From Oceanospirillum beijerinckii DSM 7166 (GTDB lineage Bacteria; Pseudomonadota; Gammaproteobacteria; Pseudomonadales; Halomonadaceae), in the NCBI RefSeq assembly GCF_000422425.1, contig NZ_AULT01000012.1, forward strand, positions 1 to 64,000: DNA of 64,000 bases, written 5' to 3'. The notes under the pieces were generated by a model that was given only the letters and a program-made list of their open reading frames with translations, did no database searches and was not told where the DNA came from. Position 1 is the stretch's first letter; each line of letters begins with the position of its first letter. Shown in pieces: positions 57,378 through 64,000 of this stretch. Made by a program: the position numbers and the translations under genes.

Positions 57378-58475
57378 ATGCGTTCTTTAATGATAGCCGT
57401 TGCTGTATTTACACTGACAGCCTGTGCGTCCCGCTATGAACAGGCGCAGTTACCACCAGAGCCTGAGTCTACCGAACTGGAGAAAGCCGAAGTGCGCTCC
57501 AGCCAGAATATGAAAGACCTGATCGGTTTGGCCGAGTCCGGTAATCGTCAGGCGATGATGAGCCTGGCGCAGTTTTATGATCAGCGGATGAAACAGAAAG
57601 GCGGTGAAGCCCTCTCCCTGATGTGGCTGCGTAAAGCCGCAGATTCCGGTTTGGCGGATGCCATGTATGAGATGGCCAAGATGCATGACTTTGGTGACGG
57701 TATTCCCGAAGACAATGATCGGGCGATTTTCTGGTATCACAAAGCCGCTGAGCTGGGCCATGTTTCCTCAATGGTCAATCTTGGTGTCATTTATGATACC
57801 GGTGAAGGTGTTGAAGAAGACAACGCAAAAGCCCGTGCTTTTTACCTCAGTGCAGCACAACAGAAAGACTCTGATGCCCAATACAATCTGGGCCTGATGT
57901 ATGAAAACGGTGAAGGCATTGAGCAGGACTACAAGCAGGCGGTGAATTGGTATCAGCTGGCCGCCAATCAGGGGGATCTGAATGCCATGGTTAATCTGGG
58001 GCGTCTGTACCATCTGGGTCAAGGCGTGGACCAGAGTGAACAACAGGCCCGTTACTGGTTCCTGAGAGCCGCAAAAGCCGGTGAGCCCAGTGCTCAGTTT
58101 AATCTGGCCGGTATCTATATGAGTCCGCAAGCGCAAGCGCCTGATTTTGAACAGGCCGCACGCTGGTATCGTCAGGCAGCCCATGGTGGTATTCGTCCGG
58201 CGATGTGGCAGCTGGCCAATATGTATCGTGTTGGATATGGCGTGAAAAAAGACAGCCGTCAAGCGTTTCGCTGGACTCATAAAGCCGCTTATTCCGGTAT
58301 GGTTCCGGCGCAGTATCAGCTGGGTTTGATGTTTCTGCAGGGTGAAGGCACGCCTGTGAGTTTTAAACTGGGCATGCACTGGATCACTGTCGCTGCCCGC
58401 CAGGGGTATCCGCAGGCTCAGGCTTATGTCAGAGCGATTATGCAGGACCAGCAGGCGCAACCGATACAGATGTAG
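57378..58475 (+). CDS. Sel1-repeat (TPR-like) lipoprotein
   Basis: A 365-residue lipoprotein: signal with lipobox LTAC (Cys about 15). It carries about eight Sel1-like repeats of roughly 36 residues (ADAMYEMAKMHDFGDGIPED, SSMVNLGVIYDTGEGVEED, DAQYNLGLMYENGEGIEQD, NAMVNLGRLYHLGQGVDQS and so on), forming a solenoid scaffold for protein binding. The ligand is unknown. GGAGG lies before ATG 57378. It diverges from speA across 260 bases and is followed by a terminator, so it is monocistronic. Confidence 0.88.
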   Translation: MRSLMIAVAVFTLTACASRYEQAQLPPEPESTELEKAEVRSSQNMKDLIGLAESGNRQAMMSLAQFYDQRMKQKGGEALSLMWLRKAADSGLADAMYEMAKMHDFGDGIPEDNDRAIFWYHKAAELGHVSSMVNLGVIYDTGEGVEEDNAKARAFYLSAAQQKDSDAQYNLGLMYENGEGIEQDYKQAVNWYQLAANQGDLNAMVNLGRLYHLGQGVDQSEQQARYWFLRAAKAGEPSAQFNLAGIYMSPQAQAPDFEQAARWYRQAAHGGIRPAMWQLANMYRVGYGVKKDSRQAFRWTHKAAYSGMVPAQYQLGLMFLQGEGTPVSFKLGMHWITVAARQGYPQAQAYVRAIMQDQQAQPIQM

Positions 58476-58520
58476 TGTGCTGCTTCCATTCGGGTCTTGC
58501 CTCTCTTTAAGTTTGGGCTT

Positions 58521-58566
58521 AAGTCGTTAATTTTTTCAGCGTTTGGGAAAAGTTAACGACTTTTTT
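58521..58566 (+). terminator. terminator of the Sel1 lipoprotein gene
   Basis: AAGTCGTTAA (58521-58530) pairs with TTAACGACTT (58553-58562) around a 22-base loop and ends in a T run (58561-58566). Confidence 0.75.
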
Positions 58567-58668
58567 AATGTATCCTGTTAAAAAGCACTTTGTTTCGGGC
58601 ATAACATTCAGTATCGTTGCGCCCCTTCAAATTCTTTGCCTTTTTACACCCTTTGTTTTGAGGTCATC

Positions 58669-59529
58669 ATGAGCGAACAACTGGATAACAGCTGGTTTAC
58701 CGAAGTATTTTCTTCCTGTGGCTCTGCCTTTTCCATGAAGGTAAAAGCCAAGCTGCATGAGGAGCAAAGCCCTTATCAGAAACTGGAAATCTATGAGACA
58801 GAAACCTACGGTAATCTGATGGTTATTGATGGTTGTGTCATGCTGACGGATCGTGACAATTTCCTATATCACGAGATGATGTCTCACCCGGCACTGTTCA
58901 CGCACCCTGATCCTAAGCGTGTGGTGATTATCGGTGGCGGTGACTGCGGTACGCTGCGTGAAGTACTGAAGCACCCAGGTGTTGAAAAAGTAACCCAGAT
59001 CGATATCGATAAGTTGGTAACCGATCTGTCAGAGAAATACTTTCCTGCCCTGTGTGACAGCAACGATGATCCGCGTGCGGAGCTGCTGTTTGAGGATGGC
59101 GTGAAGTGGGTTGACGATTGTCCTGAAGAAAGCATCGATCTGATTATCGTAGATTCCACCGACCCTGTTGGTCCGGCTGAAGGTCTGTTTAAAGTAGACT
59201 TCTTCAAGCGTTGTTTCCGAATTCTGAAGCAAGGCGGCATTATGGTGCAGCAGTCTGAATCACCGCTGTACCATACCAATAGCATTATCCGTGACCTACA
59301 CACTGATATGCAGGCAGCGGGTTTCTCAACCACGGCTACCCTGCCTTTCCCTCAGCCGGTTTACCCATCAGGCTGGTGGAGCTGCACCATGGCCGGTAAA
59401 GGTACAGATGTGAAAAGCTTCCGTAGTGATGAAGCGGAAGGTAAAGGCTTTGAGACCGAATACTACACGGCGGATATCCACCGTGGCGCTTTAAGCCTGC
59501 CACCGTTTATGAAAAAAGTACTGGGCTAA
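58669..59529 (+). CDS. speE: spermidine synthase (polyamine aminopropyltransferase)
   Basis: A 286-residue enzyme that transfers aminopropyl from decarboxylated AdoMet to putrescine. It shows the typical YQKLEIYETETYGNLMVIDG (about 33-52), FLYHEMMSHPALFTHPDPKRVVIIGGGDCGTLREVLKH (GGGD dcAdoMet site, about 84-91 and following) and IIVDSTDPVGPAEGLF (about 159, catalytic Asp of the gate-keeping loop). ATG 58669 has GAGG six bases upstream and matches the family start; an in-frame ATG 33 bases before is unlikely. The length is standard. It has its own terminator. Confidence 0.96.
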   Translation: MSEQLDNSWFTEVFSSCGSAFSMKVKAKLHEEQSPYQKLEIYETETYGNLMVIDGCVMLTDRDNFLYHEMMSHPALFTHPDPKRVVIIGGGDCGTLREVLKHPGVEKVTQIDIDKLVTDLSEKYFPALCDSNDDPRAELLFEDGVKWVDDCPEESIDLIIVDSTDPVGPAEGLFKVDFFKRCFRILKQGGIMVQQSESPLYHTNSIIRDLHTDMQAAGFSTTATLPFPQPVYPSGWWSCTMAGKGTDVKSFRSDEAEGKGFETEYYTADIHRGALSLPPFMKKVLG

Positions 59530-59587
59530 TCGCCTGTATTGGAATATCAGCTGACAGCCTGATGTTCCTCCCTGCCTTTTCAGTCAT

Positions 59588-59626
59588 AAAAATAGCCCCT
59601 GGCGTTTTGTCAGGGGCTATTTTTTT
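59588..59626 (+). terminator. speE terminator
   Basis: AAAAATAGCCCCTG (59588-59601) pairs perfectly with CAGGGGCTATTTTT (59611-59624); T run on the right and A run on the left. Confidence 0.9.
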
Positions 59627-59682
59627 GTCGCCAGAGGTTTCGGATAATAAGTGCAGATGCTTGAGGGAATAACAGGCTTCCT

Positions 59683-60729
59683 TCAGGAGCGGCTGTGTAA
59701 TTCTGTTTGTGGTTTGAGCTGTTGTATCATGCCGACAATCGCTTTGAGCTGTTGATTATCGCGGGTATAAAAGCGGTCTTTCTCATAACCCCACCAATCC
59801 CAACAGCCCTGTGGATTAGGCAGGCTCTTTTTCGCCTGTGGATAGAGTAATACGATGCGGTTGGTATCGGCCCAGCGATTAAAGCCGCTGTGCTGGAAAA
59901 AACTATTACCAATCACTTCAGCACTTTGACTGCAGCCGTGCAGTACCACATGCAGCTGGCACTCCTCTTCACCACTCTTACAAGCCTGCGGCAGATAGAG
60001 ATAACCCCGGTCCAGCATGCCTTTACCTTCATAGAAGTCACTTTGCCCAAATTCGATCATGTCACCTTCCGGCTGATTGCTTGGGGCGTTGAGCTTGCCA
60101 TACAGCACTCTGAGTGCCTCCCCTGCCCCATCAAAATGGCAGTTTTGCAGGTGGTTGCCATCTTCAACACCGCACTCAGTATTGGTTAACAGGGTTGGAA
60201 AGGCATGGCCGGCCTGAGGTAAGCCAGTAATTCGTATATTGTAAGAAGCGACCAGTTTTTGATAGAAACCGATCAGGCTTTCAGTGATTTCAGGCTTTAC
60301 CACCTGATCTTTTTGACCATAGAAGATATACACAGGGTCATCGACCAGTAGAGCGGGGTCGCCAATCAAGCGCTTACGGCTGGCTCGGTGCAACATGGCC
60401 ATACGTTCATCTAAGCTGGCAATAGGAAATTGGGTCTGCATACAGGACATCAATGCGTGGCTCAGCCCTTTCATGGCACAGCCCCAAGGGCCGGCAGAAA
60501 AGATAGCAGCCCCTTCAATCAGTTCGGGGTATGCCAGATGCAACTGGTTTGCCAGATAACCGCCCGATGAAAAACCGGAAACGGTGACCCTGGGATGATC
60601 GAGGCTGGGGAGGGAAGGAAGCCGGGAATAATGCGTATCCGGCTCACTGGAACTACAAGCTGTCAGTAGAAGCAGGCTCAATAGGAAAAAAATAACAAAA
60701 ATAAATGGTGTTGATTGGCGACAGTGCAT
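59683..60729 (-). CDS. PHB-depolymerase-like esterase lipoprotein
   Basis: A 348-residue alpha/beta-hydrolase of the LpqC/poly(3-hydroxybutyrate) depolymerase type. The N-terminus has a lipoprotein signal (FFLLSLLLLTAC, lipobox Cys about 25). The nucleophile elbow is GFSSGGYLANQ (Ser about 54). The catalytic His is likely in the PQAGHAFP stretch (about 172-179), and FYGQKDQVV (about 136-144) is a candidate for the acid residue. The C-terminal half has VLHGCSQSAEVIG (about 259), which looks like a second oxyanion-type motif of the family. The substrate is uncertain: PHB, other polyesters or feruloyl-type esters. It is on its own transcript with a DnaA-box cluster about 240 bases upstream. Confidence 0.85.
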   Translation of the reverse strand: MHCRQSTPFIFVIFFLLSLLLLTACSSSEPDTHYSRLPSLPSLDHPRVTVSGFSSGGYLANQLHLAYPELIEGAAIFSAGPWGCAMKGLSHALMSCMQTQFPIASLDERMAMLHRASRKRLIGDPALLVDDPVYIFYGQKDQVVKPEITESLIGFYQKLVASYNIRITGLPQAGHAFPTLLTNTECGVEDGNHLQNCHFDGAGEALRVLYGKLNAPSNQPEGDMIEFGQSDFYEGKGMLDRGYLYLPQACKSGEEECQLHVVLHGCSQSAEVIGNSFFQHSGFNRWADTNRIVLLYPQAKKSLPNPQGCWDWWGYEKDRFYTRDNQQLKAIVGMIQQLKPQTELHSRS

Positions 60730-60771
60730 GTCTAAACCTGGGCTGAAGGGTATGACGCTAAAGATAACGAA

Positions 60772-60791
60772 AATAGGCTAAAAAGCCTATT
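60772..60791. other. hairpin in the upstream region of the esterase gene
   Basis: AATAGGCT (60772-60779) pairs with AGCCTATT (60784-60791) around AAAA; another AATAGGCT follows at about 60803. On the minus strand it is followed by TTCG and a short T-rich stretch. It could be the terminator of the kinase/HD-GYP transcript or a leader structure of the esterase. Confidence 0.4.
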
Positions 60792-60967
60792 AAGCCTTAT
60801 GCTAATAGGCTGAGTTAAGGGAATCTGCTACCTATCTTGAGGTAGTTCTCCAACTCTTTTCTTTATCTGAACATGACTAAAAAGTGGACCTCTTTTACCC
60901 CGGAAAGAGCATCTGTATTTGCACCTTTTCCCAGAGGGCTGTGGTCAGAATATGGCGCTATCAGTTG

Positions 60968-61022
60968 TTATCCACAATTTTTATCCACGAGCTACCCATG
61001 GTTAACCACAAAGTTATCCACA
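60968..61022 (+). other. cluster of four DnaA boxes
   Basis: Four boxes in 55 bases, all in the same orientation: TTATCCACA (60968-60976), TTATCCACG (60981-60989), TTAACCACA (61002-61010) and TTATCCACA (61014-61022). A fifth, weaker TTATCCATA lies inside the next gene at 61086-61094. The cluster fills the intergenic space just past the HD-GYP gene stop and upstream of the esterase gene. The known functional analogues are datA-like DnaA-titration or ADP/ATP-reloading sites; a role in esterase-gene control is also possible. Confidence 0.8.
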
Positions 61023-61032
61023 GGTGAAGGGG

Positions 61033-62100
61033 TTATGTCCCAGGTTCTTTGTGGGTATCACGGATCATCAGAATTTCTGTCAGGTTATCCATAAAAGCAT
61101 CCACTAATGCCGGATCAAAGTGCTTGCCTTTGTTTTCCTGAAGCAGGTTCAGTGCATCTTCTACCGGCCAGGCTTTCTTGTAAGGTCGTTCAGAGGTTAG
61201 AGCATCAAATACATCGGCGATGGCACATATACGGCCGACCAGCGGAATTTCATCCCCTTTCAGGCCATTAGGATAACCACTGCCATCCCACTTTTCATGG
61301 TGAGTCAGGGCAATGTCCCGCGCCATTTTTAGCAGCTCGGATTCAGCACCTTCCAGAATATCTGCTCCAATCTGAGCATGACTCTGCATGATCTCCCATT
61401 CATCCGGTTCAAACTTACCGGGTTTAAGTAGGATATGATCGGGAATACCGATTTTGCCGATATCGTGCATCGGGCTGGCGTTCAGCAACAGATCGCACTC
61501 GGATTCACTCATTCCCATCACCTCGCCCAGAAGACGGGAGATTTTGCTCATACGCACAATATGCAGGCCGGTTTCATTATCCCGATATTCTGCGGCACGA
61601 CCCAGTCGGCGTACCACTTGCAGACGGGTTTCATTCAGCTCTGCGGTACGCTCCTGAACTTTATGCTCCAGAGACTCATTTAATCGCTCTAATGCTTCGC
61701 GGTAGAGCTTACTTTCCAGCAGGTTGCTGACCCGATGTAGCAGCTCGTTACGTTCAAACGGTTTGGTAACATAGTCTCGGGCGCCCAGTTCCAGCGCTTG
61801 CGTACGAAACTCCTGAGCACTCTGAGCTGTCAGAACCAGCACCTGAGGTGTACTGCCAAAGCGTTCTGTTAATGCCTTCATGACGGCAAAGCCATCCATA
61901 TAAGGCATATTAAGATCCAGCAAAATCAGATCATAGTGATGTAACTCAAACAGATCGCAGACCAGACGGGGGTCCATGGTTGACTGAATACGCTCGTATC
62001 CTGCTTTGGCCAACGTACGTTCCAGCAGTTTTACATTGACTGGTTCATCATCAACTATCAGAAGCTTAGCGTTATATATGCTTATCTCGGATGCCGTCAT
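61033..62100 (-). CDS. response regulator with HD-GYP phosphodiesterase domain
   Basis: A 355-residue RpfG-type protein. The receiver domain (about 12-130) has the acidic pair DDE, phospho-acceptor Asp in LILLDLNMPYMDG (about 60) and Lys in YVTKPFER. A coiled-coil linker follows, then the HD-GYP domain (about 165-350) with HDIGKIGIPD (about 214), HHEKWDGSGYPNGLKGDEIPLVGRI (about 266) and the ADVFDAL element; all metal ligands appear present. It degrades c-di-GMP to GMP. The start codon overlaps the stop of the upstream histidine kinase by one base (TAATG), so the two are translated as a pair and are almost certainly cognate. Confidence 0.93.
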   Translation of the reverse strand: MTASEISIYNAKLLIVDDEPVNVKLLERTLAKAGYERIQSTMDPRLVCDLFELHHYDLILLDLNMPYMDGFAVMKALTERFGSTPQVLVLTAQSAQEFRTQALELGARDYVTKPFERNELLHRVSNLLESKLYREALERLNESLEHKVQERTAELNETRLQVVRRLGRAAEYRDNETGLHIVRMSKISRLLGEVMGMSESECDLLLNASPMHDIGKIGIPDHILLKPGKFEPDEWEIMQSHAQIGADILEGAESELLKMARDIALTHHEKWDGSGYPNGLKGDEIPLVGRICAIADVFDALTSERPYKKAWPVEDALNLLQENKGKHFDPALVDAFMDNLTEILMIRDTHKEPGT

Positions 62101-64000
62101 TAATTCTGTCCTGTTTGTGCCTGATTGGCATCGGGTAGCCAGCTATCCAGGCGATCAAGGAATGGCTGGACCTCTATCGGTTTACTGATACATTCAGCGA
62201 AGCCTGCTTCGACACCCAGTATTGTGGCCTCTATCGATGTATCGGCCAAAATTGCGAACACTGGAATATCGTCTACTACTAAGTGCTCTCGCTGTTTTAT
62301 TGCTGCCAGGAGGTCAAAGCGCCCCATGTCAGGAATACTGACCCCTAACAATACCAGATCTGGCTGTTGTTTGCTGATCATCGTCAGCCCTTCCCCAGCA
62401 GATACCGCATGCAGCAGTTGTATCTCTGGGCGTAGCTGAAAAATCTGCTGTAGCTGTTTAAAGTCGTTGTTGCTGTCTTCAATATAAAGAACAGTATATA
62501 GATTAGCTTGTTCCTGTTGATCCTGGTAATAAGGAATATCCAGCCAGAAGGTACTACCCTGGCCTTCCTGACTGACAAAACCCAGTTCACCACCCATGTT
62601 GTGTGCCAGTTTTTGGCTGATGACCAGGCCAATTCCTGTGCCCTCAATGTTTAAGGCTTCTGCACCCAGGCGGTGAAAAGGTTGGAAAATATCCCCTAGC
62701 TTGTCTTCTGCAATGCCTAAACCAGAGTCTTGAACTGAAATGCGAATCATCGATTCACCGGAGCGTGTGATATCCAGCTTAATATCACCACCATCTCGGT
62801 TGTATTTCACCGCATTGGATAATAGATTCAGCAGAATCTGTTTAACGCGCATACGATCAGCAAAAGCCGCTAAGTTCTGGTTTTTCTGTTCAGTGTAGAG
62901 GATAGTAATCTGACGACTATCGGCCTGGGTCTGGGTTAATGTCAGGCACTCATGCAGTATTTCCTGAAGTGATACCCTCTCCAGTGCAAGATCAACCCGG
63001 CCTGCTTCAATTTTAGCCAGGTCGAGCACTTCATTAATCAGTTCCAGCAGATGACGTCCGGCATTAACGATTTCATTAACGTTTTCCAGCTGGGTTTCAT
63101 CCAACTCTTCCAGTTCGAGTAACTGAGCAAACCCTAAAATCGCATTCAGGGGCGTTCTTAGCTCATGACTCATACTGGAGAGAAATTGGGATTTTGCCAC
63201 ATTGGCCCGCTCTGCTTCCTCTTTAGCGGTAATCAACGCATGTTCAGTCTGACGCCGGTTAATACCCAGAGCGATCACATTACACAGTCGATAGAGCAGT
63301 TTCTCATCTTCTTCATTATGACTATCAAAGGCCCGCATGCTTAGCACCGCTGCACCAATGAGTTCGTTGTCCAGAGTCAGGGGGATAAGAATATGGCTAT
63401 GAGCGGGTACCTGATTACAGTGGCGGCAGCTCAAGAGTGTTTGACTGGTTTTTTCTTCTGCCAGTTTTTCCAATGCGCTGTGCAGGTCAGGGTGATTAGC
63501 CAGGTTACTGTCACTGACAATATTTAGTTTGGCTAAAGCGCGCCATTGTCCATCGGGCTTTTGAGGAGCCAGGTGCACCGAGGCGATAGACATCAACCAA
63601 GGCAAGGACTCAAGAATAAGCTCCAATGCCCGGTGTAGATAGTGGCGAACAGAGCTGCCCTGTAAGGTCAGTTGGAAGAGTTGACCAATGAGTTGTTCCT
63701 GAGCGGCTGCCCGACGAATTTCAGCCTGTTGAGCCTTGATCTCACTGAGATCAACAAAAGCACCAACATAATGAGTGGTTTCACCAAAATCATTTTTTAC
63801 TGCCGTGATTGTGAGCCACTCTGGATAAATTTCTCCATTCTTACGTTTATTCCAGATTTCACCATCCCAGCGTCCCAGCTGATTGATTGACTGCCACAGC
63901 TCCCGGTAAAACTGTTGATTTTGCCGGCCAGAATGCAGCACCTGGAAGGTTTTGCCAGCAATCTCATCAGGGCTGTAGCCTGTAATCTCACAGAAGGCGG
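62100..64000 (-). CDS. hybrid histidine kinase (PAS-GAF?-HisKA-HATPase-receiver), N-terminus off the window
   Basis: At least 633 residues, still open at base 64000. Seen in order: the C-terminal half of a PAS domain (FCEITGYSPDEIAGK, then WDGEIWNKRKNGEIYPEWL); a GAF-like region (SLPWLMSIASVHLAP ... HSHILIPLTLDNELIGAAVLSM); a coiled coil; HisKA with phospho-acceptor His in SSMSHELRTPLNAILGF; HATPase with N-box LLSNAVKYN, G1 DSGLGIAEDKL and G2 GTGIGLVI. It ends in a receiver domain (from about 62502 to the stop) whose phospho-acceptor position is Gly (LLGVSIPD, codon 62343-62345) while the acidic pair and the Lys remain. It overlaps the HD-GYP regulator by one base. Confidence 0.9.
   Translation of the reverse strand, partial: AFCEITGYSPDEIAGKTFQVLHSGRQNQQFYRELWQSINQLGRWDGEIWNKRKNGEIYPEWLTITAVKNDFGETTHYVGAFVDLSEIKAQQAEIRRAAAQEQLIGQLFQLTLQGSSVRHYLHRALELILESLPWLMSIASVHLAPQKPDGQWRALAKLNIVSDSNLANHPDLHSALEKLAEEKTSQTLLSCRHCNQVPAHSHILIPLTLDNELIGAAVLSMRAFDSHNEEDEKLLYRLCNVIALGINRRQTEHALITAKEEAERANVAKSQFLSSMSHELRTPLNAILGFAQLLELEELDETQLENVNEIVNAGRHLLELINEVLDLAKIEAGRVDLALERVSLQEILHECLTLTQTQADSRQITILYTEQKNQNLAAFADRMRVKQILLNLLSNAVKYNRDGGDIKLDITRSGESMIRISVQDSGLGIAEDKLGDIFQPFHRLGAEALNIEGTGIGLVISQKLAHNMGGELGFVSQEGQGSTFWLDIPYYQDQQEQANLYTVLYIEDSNNDFKQLQQIFQLRPEIQLLHAVSAGEGLTMISKQQPDLVLLGVSIPDMGRFDLLAAIKQREHLVVDDIPVFAILADTSIEATILGVEAGFAECISKPIEVQPFLDRLDSWLPDANQAQTGQN

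Overview
The window is a chromosomal segment of a gammaproteobacterium, probably a marine Oceanospirillales-type lineage. That placement is inferred from gene order and protein style; no 16S gene is present. It contains the replication origin: rpmH and rnpA leave it on the minus strand and dnaA-dnaN-recF-gyrB leave it on the plus strand. A second recognisable block, def-fmt-rsmB-trkA-trkH facing away from a cell-envelope protein, dprA, tsaC, hemF and aroE, keeps the order I recall from Pseudomonas-like genomes.

Layout. 1-500: the 5' part of an IS110-family insertion sequence abutting a REP-type repeat. 0.6-6.6 kb: deaD, then a methyltransferase-like protein, a hotdog thioesterase, a periplasmic solute-binding protein and a small orphan protein. 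6.6-10.6 kb (minus): mnmE, yidC, rnpA, rpmH. 10.6-11.55 kb: oriC, with two groups of DnaA boxes, an AT-rich stretch and a possible 21-residue membrane microprotein. 11.55-18 kb (plus): dnaA, dnaN, recF, gyrB. 18.3-22.1 kb (minus): gmhB, glyS, glyQ. 22.5-26.6 kb: inner-core LPS and lipid A genes (kdkA divergent from a heptosyltransferase, waaA and an LpxL-family acyltransferase). 26.7-34 kb (minus): a diguanylate cyclase, then trkH, trkA, rsmB, fmt, def. 34-40.2 kb (plus): the envelope protein, dprA, tsaC, hemF, a DsbA-family protein, aroE. 40.4-42.9 kb (minus): a small membrane protein, an M48 lipoprotein protease, a Spy-like chaperone and a gamma-class carbonic anhydrase. 43-48.4 kb: prlC, a YheV-type zinc ribbon, a RelB/RelE pair with a frameshifted toxin, a nuclease/phosphatase-fold protein, thrB and a DUF2782 protein. 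48.5-64 kb: polA, a membrane PAS-GGDEF-EAL protein, an amphipathic periplasmic protein, speA, a Sel1-repeat lipoprotein, speE, a PHB-depolymerase-like lipoprotein, and an HD-GYP response regulator overlapping a hybrid histidine kinase cut by the window end.

Most genes are core housekeeping. The unusual material lies in small features. Five copies of a REP doublet of about 140 bp sit between genes. Ten exact DnaA boxes occur, including a tight four-box cluster about 50 kb from oriC. Three parS-like sites occur without parAB beside them. The RelE toxin is broken, or held out of frame, at an A8 tract. The IS110 leader could encode a bridge RNA. Two divergent genes have overlapping start codons, and the hybrid kinase has a receiver domain without its phospho-acceptor aspartate. 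No CRISPR array, rRNA or tRNA gene was recognised.
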